A DNA stretch of 64,000 bases. Origin: Nageia nagi. Taxonomy: Eukaryota; Pinophyta. This document shows, one piece after another, positions 46,000-57,634 of this stretch. Made by a program: the position numbers and the translations under genes. Below the pieces are notes generated by a model. The model saw only the letters and a list, made by a program, of their open reading frames with translations. It did not search any database and was not told the DNA's origin. Location: NCBI GenBank assembly GCA_050084985.1, contig JBITNC010000001.1:148304001-148368000 (forward strand). Reading direction: 5' to 3'. Position 1 is the stretch's first letter. Every line of letters starts with the position of its first letter.

Positions 46000-47302
46000 C
46001 TTGAACCTGAGCCTTTGCAAAAAAGGTCCAAGAAATTGACAAAAGTTGAGATATATTGCTCATCTTCCCTAAGGGTGAGGAAAGAATCATCTACAAAGTG
46101 CCCATTGACCATTTTCCATTGGTTATGAGGTAGATCAATTTCATGAATGCAGTTCTAGGATGTTTGAGTAGTAAGAAGATAGCCAAAAGCTTTAGCAGCC
46201 AAGATATAGAGAGAGGGGGAAATGGGATAGCCTTGTTTGATTGATTGAAAGAAAAAAATACTATTCAATTAGGAGTTGTTAAGGTTTAGTATAGCTAAAG
46301 CATATTTGAAAAGCATGGATATAGAGTTAATGAGTATAGGCCCAAAGCCAAGTGCTTTGAGCATAGCAAAAATGTACCACCATTCAATACAATTGTAAGA
46401 TTTCTCAAAATTAATCTTTATGAATAGAACATTCTAACCTAATAATTGGGTCCATTCTATTCCATCCTAGATTGCAAGTACATTATCCAAAATGTTCTCA
46501 TGTCTAACAATCAAAGATCAAGGATGTTGAATTCGAAGAGAAAGAGCCTTAGAAATGATTTTGTAGCTAACATTCAACAAAGTGATTAGCATTCAATTGG
46601 TGATAACCTCAGGATCACCAAGATTGGGGGTAAACTTGATGTTTCCTCTATTAATTATACCCCTAAGGATCCCATGAGCATGGATTCAAGATATACTTTG
46701 TGCAAACCCTTTCCAACCAAGTCCCATAGTTGTTTGTAGAACTCACAGGGGAATACATCCAACCTCATAAGGGAATACATCCAACCTAGGGGCTTTTTCA
46801 TCAACCATTTGAGATAAGGCTTCTTCAAGATATTTTAGGGAGAGAGGCTTATCACATTCATCCAAATGGTTAGCAGATAGAATGGAGGGGACAATAGATA
46901 GACAATCCTTCAAGGCTTGCTCTCTTTTCAAAGTGTAGGGTTGAGCAATAAAAATAGAGGAATAATGGGAATAAAAAGCTGTAACAATCTCAGGAAGAGG
47001 AGTAACTCAAGCTCCATACACTTATAGGGATTTGAATTGGATTACCTACTAAGGATGATAAAGCTTCTAAAAGAACTATTTGGAAACTCTATCCCCAATT
47101 TTAAGCCAATGAAGTCTAGCCTTGATTTGAGCTCCTTTAACATTGTATAATTTAGCAACTTTGAGCTAATGATGAAAATGAGTAACATGAGATTGAAGCT
47201 CAAGATTGAAGGGACTAGCCTCAAGTTCAATAAAAGCTCAAGAAATTTCATCATGCAAAGTTGCTTTGGATTGTCTTTTGAACTAAGTAGTCTTCTTGCC
47301 AA
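46000..47302 (-). pseudogene. LINE reverse transcriptase, decayed
   Basis: Stretch 47042-47302 (RLDFIGLKLG) corresponds to the linker RLHWLKxGD before the RT. Stretch 46743-46931 has LSLKYLEEALSQMVDEKAPR, matching the ALxxMxxxKAPGxDG motif. Near 46400 a MLKALGFGP segment follows, near 46230 SIKQGYPISPSLYILAAKAF, and the catalytic box FVDD (usually FADD) is at 46097-46086 (VNGHFVDDSFLTL). Order and motifs identify a plant L1 RT. Frameshifts and stops show it is dead. Confidence 0.85.
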
Positions 47303-47399
47303 GGATTCTCAATAAAGTAGGGGTATGAGTATTAGCATCATACCACCATTCAATCCAACCAGAGTCACCCATGGAATGAGGAATAAGGTTTTGAACCCT

Positions 47400-48100
47400 G
47401 CTAATATGGTAGACCATGGTAAGATGTTGAAGAAAAGAAGTATTCAAGAAAAATTAGGTTTTGTAATGGCAAGGTTGAGGGTCTTTTTTCTGAATGGATA
47501 ACATAATCAGAGCATGGTTAGAGGTGGTGGTGTCAAGAATGGTTTCGATAATGGGGGTTCAAATATGCATCCTATGAAATAAAATGTGAGTATGATCAAA
47601 AACCATGGCTTTTTCAAGTCATTTGATAATATGTGCATGGCCAAATTGAAAGTTAGACCATGTATACCAAAGGCTCTCAAGAAATTCTAAAGGGGAAAAG
47701 CAAGAGTTGGGGTCAAACAAATTAAGCTTATTCTACATAAAGTACCAAGATTCCCTTTCTCCAATGTCCCATCGCATGGGATGGAGACCCACCTTATCAT
47801 AAGGCTTATCAATCATATTGAATTCCCCACATGGTAGGTGGAAGTGAAAGAGCACACCACTTCCATAGACTTCAACATTCATGGGCGTTATTGGTAGCAT
47901 ACACATTTAAAATCCCAAAAGATATTCCATCAACTTCAAGTAATACCCAAACTACTTGATTGAGAGGGTCCACTCCCCAAGTAACCAATTTATCTTTCCA
48001 ATAAGCTTCCAAGAGGGTGACAATCCCCCCACTACTAGGGAAATGATTAGTGGTAAAAAAAAGATATCCAAGTCATAAAAAAGAACAAGTACATTACAAA
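47400..48100 (-). pseudogene. LINE endonuclease (EEP-type), decayed
   Basis: Minus-strand translation near 48030-47880 reads GGIVTLLEAYWKDKL, then WGVDPLNQVVWVLLE and FGILNVYATNN. This matches the GG(V/I)A...NVYAPN core of the apurinic-type endonuclease of L1 elements, which nicks the target. The catalytic ends are too decayed to score. Confidence 0.7.
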
Positions 48101-48349
48101 ATGAAATCAAAAATCTTGATTTTTTGTAAGTAGATGATATGAAGCACTTCATAATACAAGGAACACATACCAATTTCATCTTGAATCAGATCTTTTTGGA
48201 TTCGGTATATCAGGCCTCTTACATTCCATTCTTCTTGTTTGGCTTTTAGAGCTAGAATGAAAGGAGGGGAAGTCGTAGCTACCTCCCAAGTTCACTTCTC
48301 TACCATTAGAGGGTAGTCCTATATTTTATGAGAACTAGACTAGAAATGG

Positions 48350-48990
48350 TAGCATGTGTTAGGCAAGTTGATGTACACAACTCCTTGCTAAAAGTAATGG
48401 TCACCAACTTGCAAGGCAACATATTCCTTAAGGTCTTTTGAAAGGTTGACCTTTACACAAAATTGCTTTTACAGGTGATAAGCATAAAAATGGTATGTTT
48501 CACAATAGATAAATTCACTAAGAGGTGCACAAAGTTGCTGGTGGTACAACCATAGAGGTAGGGGAAGACCCAAAAACTCAACCCACATAAGAACCCTCAA
48601 AGAAACCTAGTTGGTGACAAAAAAAACTCTTGGTCCATGGTTGAAAAAACAAAGGGAACTACGAATAGACCAGGGACCATGACTCAAAATCACTCTAGCA
48701 TGAGCGAGGTTCACAAAGCAAAATAGAAAAACTCCTTTGGTCAAATTTTGGATACCATCAACCTTGGATCCATGCTAAGTTTGCTAAATCCAAGTATAGA
48801 TAATAGACTCGCTAGGGATATGACCCAAAAAATACACAACTAGGGTATGAGAATCTAACCAAGAGCATGTACTATTAAACTCACTCAATAAGATAACAAC
48901 ATTTGAAGGAGAAACATTACCTCATGGTACACCTTGGGGATGAACTTCCTGGGTTGCTTATTCACTCTAGTAGCCATGACTCCCTCTAGT
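48350..48990 (-). pseudogene. LINE ORF1, DUF4283-like, decayed
   Basis: Minus-strand translation around 48590-48540 gives LRVLMWVEFLGLPLPLWLYH, matching the WVRLPGLPLxLW motif of the DUF4283 domain found in plant L1 ORF1 and RNA-binding proteins. Upstream is a HGPW stretch near 48680-48660, as expected of the family. Stops are present. It would bind element RNA. Confidence 0.7.
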
Positions 48991-49050
48991 AGCTTCAACA
49001 AAAGTCAAAGGTACATAGTTGGCATGTGCTATTTAAATAAAAAAATAAGG

Positions 49051-49549
49051 GGAGGTCGTTAGGTGATAGATAAGATAACTAGCATCAATCAATAAATATT
49101 AACGCTATCCTATAGAATCTCCAAAGGAGCAGAATTTGGTGATCAACAAAGAAACCTTGGGGCATGCAATACAGCTCATAGCGCTCCAATCATAAGAGGG
49201 TTTACAAAATTAAACCTAGAGTTTACAAAATTTAAACATTAGATTCTCAATCATTTTTCCAAATTTGCAAATTAAGATTTCAATTTTATTGCAAAAAATA
49301 AATAAATTTTGAAAAATTCATAGAAAAATATGGAAAAATATATCAAAAATTCTTATAGCTCCTCTTGTTTTTTTATTTCTTATTTTATCAAAATGAACAC
49401 ATGATCTCCATTTTTATAAATAACAAGTCAATAATTCATTTATAATTTAGAATTTTAACTTAAAATTTAACTTAATATATAATATAATATATTTTTAAAT
49501 TTTAATTTACAATATAATACAATTTTAAATTTTAAATTCGATTTATAAT
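49051..49549. other. AT-rich spacer between LINE and array 2
   Basis: No gene seen. The right half consists of the AT-rich block (acttaaaatttaactt, taatataat) that recurs inside array 2. Confidence 0.5.
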
Positions 49550-51855
49550 ACAATTTGAAGGGTTTAGGGGTTATGAGTTTGGGTTAAAGTTTAAGGGTTT
49601 AGGTTAGGATTTAATTAAAGGTTTGGGTTACGAGTTAGGATTTTATTTTAACTTGGATTAAAATTTAATTTATAATATAATTTTAAATTTTAAACATGTA
49701 ATTTATTATCATGTTTAAATTTTTAATTTTAAACATATAATTTATTAAAATTTCAAATTTTAAATTTAAAAAAAAAAATATTCAAGCTAGGGGTTTAGGT
49801 TGAAGGGTAAGGGGTTTAGGTTAGGGTTAGGAGTAAGGATTTTATTTTAACTTAACTTAAAATTTAATCTATAATATAATTTTTAATTTTAAACATATAA
49901 GTTATTATAAATTTAAATTTTTAATTTTAAACATATAATTTATTATAAATTTTAAAAATATAATTTAGGTTAAGGATTTGGTTTTAAGGATTAGGTGTTT
50001 GGGTAAGGGTTTAAGGATTTAGTTTAAGGTTAGGGGTTATGATACTTTAAGGGTTAGGGGTTTGGGTTAGGTTTTAAGGGTTTAAGTGAAGGGTTTGGGC
50101 TAGGGTTTAAAGGTTTAGGTTACGGGTTATGGTTTAAGCATTTATGTTAGGATTTAAGAGTTAGGATTTTGGGTCTAAGTTCAAGGTTAGAGTTTTATGG
50201 GTTTGGATTTGAGTTAAAAATTAGGATTTAAGGGTTAATACTTAAGGAATATGGCTAAGATTTAAGGGTTATCATTAGATTTTAAGGATTAAGGTTTAAA
50301 ATTATAGTTATGGTTAGGATTAAAGGGTTGCAATTAAAGGTTTAGGGTAGGTTAAGCATTAAAGGTTTAGGTTAGGGTTAGGGTTTAAGAGTTAAAGGTT
50401 TAGATTTAAGTTTAGGGTTAAAAATTAAGATTTTTATGGTTATATATGGTTAGGATTTAGGGATTTTGATTAAGGATTAAGGATTTGGGTTAGGGTTTAA
50501 TTAAAGATTTGGGTTATAATTAGGAGTTAGGGTTTTAATTTAACTTAACTTAAAATTTAATTTATAATATAATTTTTAACATATAATTTATTATTATTTC
50601 TAAATTTTTAATTTTGAACATATAATTTATTAAAAAAATTGGATTATAAATTTTAAAAATATAATTTAGGTTAGGGTTTAGGTTTAAGTGTTAAGTGTTT
50701 GGGTTAGGGTTTAAAGGTTTAGGTTAGGGTTGGGAGTTAGGATTTTTATTTTAACTTAACTTAAAATTTAATTTTAATTTTAGACATATAAGTTATTATG
50801 AATTTAAAATTTTAATTTTAAACATATAGTTTATTATAAATAATTTTAAAAAATATAATTTACGTTAGGGGTTTGGGTTAGGGTTTTAGGGTTTAGGTTA
50901 GGGTTAGGAGTTATGGTACTTTACAAGTTAGGGGTTTAGGTTTGGGTTAGGGTTTGAGGGTTTAGGTGAGGGGTTTGGGTTAGGGTTTAAGGGTTTATGT
51001 TAGGGGCTAGGGGTTATGGTTTAAGGGTTTATGTTAGGATTTAAAGGTTAGGAGTTTGGGTTTGAGTTTAAGGTTAAGCTTTTATGGTTTTGAATTTGAG
51101 TTAAAAATTAGGGTTTAAGGGTTATGGTTAGGATTTAAGGGCAAGGGTTAAGGTTTAAGGAATATTGTTAGGATTTAAGGGTCATGGTTAGAGTATAAGG
51201 GTTAAGGTTTAAAATTATGGTTATGGTTAGGATTTAAGGGTTGCAATTAATAGTTTTAATTAAGGGTAAGCATTAAAGGTTTAGTTTAGGGGTAAGTGTT
51301 AAATGTTTAGGTTAGGGGTAAGCATTAAATGTTTAGGTTAGAGGTTAGGGTTTAAGGGTTAAGGGTTTGGGTTTAAGTTTAGGATTAAGAATTAAGATTA
51401 GGAGTTAGGGTTTTATTTTAACTTAACTTAGATTTTAATTTATAATATAATTTAAAATTTTAAACATATAATTTATTATTCTTTTAAAAAATTTAATTTT
51501 AAACATATAATTTATTATTTTTTTTTAAATTTTAATTTTAAACATATATTATTAAAAATTTGAATTAAAAATTTCAAAAATATAATTTAGGCTAGGGGTT
51601 TAGGTTTAAGGGATAGGGGTTTGGGTTAAGATTAGGAGTTAGAATTTTATTTTAACTTAACATAAAATTTAATTTATAATATAATTTTAAATATGTAAGT
51701 TATTATAAATTTAAATTTTTAATTTTAAACATATAATTTATTATAAAATTAAATTTTAAATTTTAAAAATATAATTTAGGTTAGGGGTTTAGGTTTAAGG
51801 GTTAGGGATTTACGTTAGGGGTTTGGGTTAGGGTTTAAGAGTTTATGTTGGAATA
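49550..51855 (+). repeat. Telomere-like array 2 with a higher-order repeat of about 0.9 kb
   Basis: TTTAGGG-like units (ggtttaggg, ttagggttt, tttaaggg) alternate with AT-rich blocks carrying tttaacttaacttaaaattt, ttataatataattt and aaacatataatttatta. Matching landmarks recur about 0.9 kb apart: gggttatgatacttta near 50034 and its variant near 50910; ggttgcaattaa near 50327 and 51239; the paired AT blocks near 50525/50740 and 51405/51640. Same strand orientation as array 1. Confidence 0.85.
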
Positions 51856-51913
51856 GTTTTAAATTTTTTATACTAATGATATTTTTTGTTATTATCTTTA
51901 TTTAGTGATTATC

Positions 51914-53290
51914 ATGGCCAATGATAAGAGAGGAAAGAGGCCAAAACCTTCAAAAACAACTACAAGCAAAAAGGGTTTTGTAAGTATTTATTTATAAAAG
52001 TGATTTGTTTATTTTTTATTTAATAATATTCATTTCATAAGAAAAAATAATTTTATATTTTTTACAAAGTAAGGTGTTGGCCAAATTATATAAATTGGCC
52101 ACATAATGGATGGCAAAGAGTGAGATTGATAAAGAAATCAATAGACAAATGGGCATTAGGCCTTCAGGTACTAGGCCTGGTATTAATGTTGATCGATCAT
52201 CATCAATAAAGGGTGATGTTATTAAATATCAGAATGGTACAAATTGATTTTAAAATATATATATTTATTTTGGAATATATTAATTTACTAATTTTATTTA
52301 AAAATTTTCAATGAATTGTTTTTATGACACTCTTACGAAATGGTTTCCACTAGTTCGATCCCACAATAGATCTCGATTGGAAAAAATGAAATGAGGTAGG
52401 TATATATATAATTATATAATTTTTTATACTTAATTCTATAAATTAAAAGTATAGTTAATTTTTTTAATAAATTATTATTAATAGTAAATTTTTACTCAAT
52501 TTTTTAATTAATTTTCTAAAAAATTTATGTTTTTTGCAGCCAAACAAAAGTAATAAATATCTTGAAAAAATAATTTGGTGATGCATGGATTACAAAATGG
52601 GCATTACAACAAATGGGTAAGAATTTAAATTAGAGGAGAGATAAAATCATGAATAAAAAAAACTTCCTAAAAATCAACATAAAGGAAGTAGGCCTACAAA
52701 TGTTGACAAAAAGGTGTGGAAGAGCTTGATGAAGAAAGTGGAGGAGGAGGAAGCACGTAGAGAATCCATTGTTCAACCATTGTGGTTCAAAAAGTCATGC
52801 ATGCCTGATACAACACATCTTCCATGACATATACCCATAAGTTAAGCAAATTAGGAAAAGTAGGGATTGAATCAAGATATGTAAGTATATTTAATTATTT
52901 ATTTAATATTTTATTCATGAAGAGTTATATAATTAAAATATTATTTAATTACATATATATTTTTACATTATGACAAATATGGCAGGTATCCTTCAAAAGA
53001 TGAAGTAAAATTTTCCCTTAAAAATGGCTTTCAAGCACTAGTCTTGAAGATAGCATTTGATACTATAAGTAATATTTAAATGTTTTTTAATTAATTATAT
53101 TATTTTGATATTGATGCATAAAATTTTTAGTTTTGATTATTTACTAATATTTAGTTGATTATTCTTTGCAGGGTAAGGAGGGTTGATTAGAGGATGGTCG
53201 AGATGAGGTGAACATGAGGGTGATCAAGAGGGTGGCAAATTGCCATAATGGATGAAGATGGTGAGGAGAGAGATGATGAGTACACTAGGA
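51914..53290 (+). pseudogene. CACTA tnpA-like gene with introns, decayed
   Basis: First exon 51914-51979 (22 codons, MANDKRGKRPKPSK) ends at a consensus donor GTAAGTAT. Later exon-like pieces at about 52075-52240, 52319-52395, 52540-52840 (acceptor tttgcag at 52534) and about 52985-53060 are separated by very AT-rich intron-like gaps. The fourth contains GDAWITKWALQQMGKN and, after a frame change, DKKVWKSLMKKVEEEEARRE, which resembles the plant En/Spm-type TnpA-like transposase-accessory domain. Stops are present in the best frame. Known TnpA proteins bind the subterminal repeats. It points away from Tnp2, so the two genes diverge. Confidence 0.55.
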
Positions 53291-53685
53291 GTGGTCATGA
53301 TAGTGAATATCCCATTACCATGAATTTGTACTTCATGAGATATTTTTTATCGATTAGGATTATATATGTATGATTATTAATATGTTATATTATTTATACT
53401 TAATGTGTTTCAAGTTTTATTTTCATCATGCTTATTTTTAATGCTTATATGTTTAAATTTTAATTTCTTTACTTCTAATGTATTATAAATTAATTTGACA
53501 TTATTACAATATGTATTTGGAATGTATTTAAAAAAATGAAATAAAATTTGAATGTATATATATTACATTTAATGTATTTTGATAATAATAAACCATTTTA
53601 ATGTATTAAATGCGAAAAAAAAAAAAAAAATGGTAATATTAAACCATTTTATTTTATGTTTTAAAAATGATGCCAAAATTTGACT

Positions 53686-53935
53686 CCTACCATGATTCTT
53701 AATGCATCAAAATTTTGACTCCAAACTTGACTCATAATACATCAAACTATTACCTCGTAATGCATCAAACTATTGACTTATAATATGTCAAACCCTTGAC
53801 TTGTAATGCATTGAACTATTGACTCATAATACATCAAACGTCTGAATCATAATGCATCAAACCCTCAACTCATAATGCGTTGAACCTGTGACTTGTAATG
53901 CGTTGACATCTTAACATTTTAAGAGTCATTGTGGT
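53686..53935 (+). repeat. CACTA right subterminal repeats
   Basis: About ten degenerate units of 20-22 bp, each with (T)AATGCATCAAA or a variant followed by TTGACTC or TTGACTT. Probable TnpA-type binding region. Copied at about 55783-56030 in unit 2. Confidence 0.75.
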
Positions 53936-54227
53936 GACCCGAATAGCATCTAGATATTGATGTTTTTAGAGTCACCATGGTGACTCAAATAGCACCTAGA
54001 TATTGATGTTTTTAAAGTCAATTAACTTGACGTATTTAGCATTAAAGTTGATGCTAAATGCATCCAAAATAAGGCATATCAATGGAATTTTTATTAAAAA
54101 ATGATAACACCTAAAATGACGCATTATTTGACACTACCCTTAGTGTCAAGTTAGGAGTAAACTCAATGATTAAAAAAAGCAAAAAAATACACAGGGGTTT
54201 GACACATTGGATGACACAAAACCCCTT

Positions 54228-54243
54228 AAATGTAGTAGTGAAT
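54228..54243 (+). repeat. CACTA right terminal inverted repeat and target duplication (aat)
   Basis: AAATGTAGTAGTG followed by aat. Confidence 0.85.
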
Positions 54244-54407
54244 ATACACTTTTCTCACTTTCTTGGATCACTTTAGACCCACTGTGAGCATTAATAACAT
54301 TTCATTTCACAATATTTTGCATTTCCAATTAACTAATATTTTCTTCATAAGGAATTAAGTAAACAAAACTAGTTACCAAATTTATCACCAACATAAGTAT
54401 TTCAAAT

Positions 54408-56515
54408 TATTTTTATGATACTCTTAGGAAATGCAGTTTCCACTAGTTCGATCCCACAATAGATCTCGATTGGAAAAAATAAAATGAAGCAGGTATATAT
54501 ATAATTATATAATTTGTTATACTTAATTTTATAAATTATAAAGTATAGTTAATTTTTTTAAGAAATTATTATTAATAGTAAATTTTTACTTAATTTTTTA
54601 ATTAATTTTCTAAAAAAATTATGTATTTTGCAGCCAAACAAAAGTAATAAATATCTTGAAAAAATAATTTGGTGATGCATGGATTACAAAATGGGCATTA
54701 CAACAAATAGGCAAGAATTTAAATTAGAGGAGAGATAAAATCATGAAAAAAAAAAAACTTCCTAAAAATCAACATAAAGGAAGTAGGCCTACAAATGTTG
54801 ACAAAAAGGTGTGGAAGAGCTTGATGAAGAAAGTGGAGGAGGAGGAAGCACGTAGAGAATCCATTGTTCAACCATTGTGGTTCAAAAAGTCATGCATGCC
54901 TGATACAACACATCTTCCATGACATATACCCATAAGTTAAGCAAATTAGGAAAAGTAGGGATTGAATCAAGATATGTAAGTATATTTAATTATTTATTTA
55001 ATATTTTATGCATGAAGAGTTATATAATTAAAATATTATTTAATTAAATATATATTTTTACATTATGACAAATATGGCAGGTATCCTTCAAAAGATGAAG
55101 TAAATTTTTCCTTAAAATGGCTTTCAAGCACTAGTCTTGAAGATAGCATTCGAGACTATAAGTAATATTTAAATATTTTTTAATTAATTATATTATTTTG
55201 ATATTGATGCATAAAATTTTTAGTTTTGCTTATTTACTAATATTTAGTTGATTATTCTTTGCAGGGTAAGGAGGGTTGATCAGAGGATGGTCGAGATGAG
55301 GGTGAACATGAGGGGTGGCAAATTGCCATAATGGATGAAGATGGTGAGGAGAGAGATGATGAGTACACTAGGCATGGTCATGATAGTGAATATCCCATTC
55401 CCATGAATTTGTACCTCATGAGATATTTTTTATCGATTAGGATTATATATGTATGATTATTAATATGTTATATTATTTATACTTAATGTGTTTCAAGTTT
55501 TATTTTCATCATGCTTATTTTTAATGCTTATATGTTTAAATTTTAATTTCTTTACTTCTAATGTATTATAAATTAATTTGACATTATTACAGTATGTATT
55601 TGGAATGTATTTATAAAAATGAAGTAAAATTTGAATGTATATATGTTACATTTAATGTATTTTGATAATAATAAACCATTTTAATGTATTAAATGCCAAA
55701 AAAAAGAAATAAAAATGGTAATATTAAACCTTTTTATTTTATTTTTAAAAAATGATGCCAAAATTTGACTCCTACCATGATTCTTAATGCATCAAAATTT
55801 TGACTCCAAACTTGACTCGTAATGCATCAAAATCTTGACTCGTAATGCGTTAAACTATTACCTCATAATGCATCAAACTATTTACTTAAAATATGTCGAA
55901 CCCTTGACTCAAAATGCATTGAACTATTGACTCATAATATGTCAAACCCCTGAATCATAATGCATCGAACCCTCAACTCATAATGTGTTGAACCCATGAC
56001 TTGTAATGCATTGACATCTTAACATTTTAAGAGTCACTATGGTGACTCAAATAGCATCTAGATATTAATGTTTTTAGAGTCCCCATGGTGACTCAAATAG
56101 CACCTAGATATTGACATTTTTAAAGTCAATTAACTTGACATATTTAGTGTTAAAGTTGATGCTAAATGCATCCAAAATAAGGTGCATTAGTTGAAGTTTT
56201 ATTATAAAATGATAACACCTAAAATGATGCATTGTTTGACACCACCCTTAGTGTCAAGTTAGGAGTCAACTCGATGACTAAAAAAAGAAAAAAAATACAC
56301 TGAGGGTTGACACAGTGGATGACACAAAACCCCTTAAATGTAGTAGTGAATATATACTTTTCTCACTTTCTTGGATCACTTTAGACCCACTGTGAGCATT
56401 AATAACATTTCATTTCACAATATTTTGTATTTCCAATTAACTAATATTTTCTTCATAAGGAATTAAGTAAACAAAACTAGTTACCAAATTTATCACCAAC
56501 ATAAGTATTTCAAAT
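54408..56515 (+). repeat. Tandem duplication, unit 2 (2.11 kb)
   Basis: Near-copy of 52319-54407 with scattered substitutions and small indels (for example a short deletion in the gagggtgatcaagagggtgg stretch of unit 1). It carries the tnpA-like 3' exons (54408-55350), subterminal repeats, a second CACTA end at 56336-56348 and the same 167 bp of flank, ending in tttcaaat. Confidence 0.92.
56336..56351 (+). repeat. Second, duplicated CACTA right end
   Basis: AAATGTAGTAGTG plus aat, as at 54228-54243. Because the duplicated block also contains the flank, this is not a separate insertion. Confidence 0.85.
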
Positions 56516-57310
56516 AAATTTATTTTCACAAATACAAGTAATAGTTTTGTTTTATTCATTAATAAGGGAATTTTGACGGTTCGATTCATGATAAAAATAC
56601 CTATAATTAAGTGAATTGATGTGGACATGAAGAAAATTATAATTAAAGATGTACACCAAAAATATTATTTATTTTTATAAAAATAGATATGGATGAAACT
56701 ATCCGAAACCTAATTAAAGATGAGATATGAGGAAGACAGCTAAATGGAATTTGACGTAACATATTATAAGAAATCAAGATTGAAGAAGTAATAACAAGCA
56801 TGCTTTGGAAGGACTATAACATATTTCAAGACATTAAAAAATACACCATACATGTTTGAACAAGCTACACATGTTTCACTTACTAACTTTAGAATCAATA
56901 AGAAACTAATTAAATATAAAACTAAGATGCTCTTTATTATACCTTCAAGATATTACTTTGTGTAGTAAGTTTTTTATATCTCTAAATTTTGGAGAAAAAA
57001 AGAAGTCTATGTGGATGACATTATCCATGTGATATCTCTTCCTAATTACTTAAAGATACAAGGATGTTATTACTAGTTATTTGATTTATATTCATCATTT
57101 ATTTCAATTTAAGAGCTATAATCCAAATTAATATGATACTATATGTAAAGTTGGTAATTTCTTATGATAAAAATATATGCTTATATCATTTTTTTTCATC
57201 CATAATTACATTAATATATGTAAAGTTGTTATTCATCTTTTTTTAGTTACCCTAACTCATATGACATTCAATTGCCAATATGTTATCTAAAGACTCTTCG
57301 TTAAAATATG
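56516..57310. other. AT-rich DNA right of the CACTA element
   Basis: No gene, repeat family or RNA gene recognised over 0.8 kb. Confidence 0.5.
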
Positions 57311-57634
57311 TATAAGAGATGATTCTTTGTGCCATATAAAAACAAGCAGGTACATATATCTTGTGCTCCACTCCAAGGCGCAAAATATTGTATCATAATC
57401 TTTTACGTATTGAGATGTCAGTCTTCACGGGGAGATTTCCATCCTACGCTTAGATATCATCTCCAAGGCTTGTTTTCACACCCCTGTCCTCACTCGTCTG
57501 TAAGAGTCAATCCTTATAGTAACGGCCGGCACACAAATTTTAACTGCATATAAAATCTTGAGTCTTCTAATTCATGATTTGTAATATTATCAGGTGATTT
57601 CCTATTTCTCAGGTTGAAATCCCCACTGAAGATC

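Larger units (their letters stand above)
44192..49050 (-). mobile_element. L1-type LINE, decayed, minus strand
   Basis: Domains in 5' to 3' order on the minus strand: a DUF4283-like gag-type ORF1 (about 48990-48350), an endonuclease (about 48060-47800), reverse transcriptase (about 47300-46000) and a zf-RVT zinc region (about 45200-44550), then a 3' UTR that meets the Gypsy element. The Gypsy insertion likely splits this 3' UTR, with the rest left of 37139. It is full of stops. Since the CACTA ends lie outside it, it inserted into the CACTA element. Poly-A tail and target duplication not identified. Confidence 0.85.
24427..54240. mobile_element. Giant CACTA (En/Spm-type) DNA transposon, about 29.8 kb with nested insertions
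   Basis: Left end CACTACTACATTT (24427-24439) and right end AAATGTAGTAGTG (54228-54240) are perfect 13-bp inverted repeats, and similarity goes on inward (TTTTG... ATCCAAT...GTCA). Both ends are flanked by the 3-bp duplication aat (24424-24426 and 54241-54243), as CACTA elements make. Subterminal repeats lie at both ends. Inside: a Tnp2 transposase (minus strand) near the left end, a tnpA-like gene (plus strand) near the right end, telomere-like arrays, a minisatellite, a SINE and a LINE carrying a Gypsy element. Without the LINE/Gypsy block the element would be about 18 kb. Confidence 0.85.
52319..54407 (+). repeat. Tandem duplication, unit 1 (2.09 kb)
   Basis: From tttttatgacactctta to tttcaaat. 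Contains the last tnpA-like exons, the right subterminal repeats, the CACTA end at 54240 and 167 bp of flank. Unit 2 follows directly. Confidence 0.9.

Noticed and set aside
56336-56348. A second CACTA insertion.
   Set aside because: The end and its 167-bp flank are part of the 2.1-kb tandem duplication, so there was one insertion.
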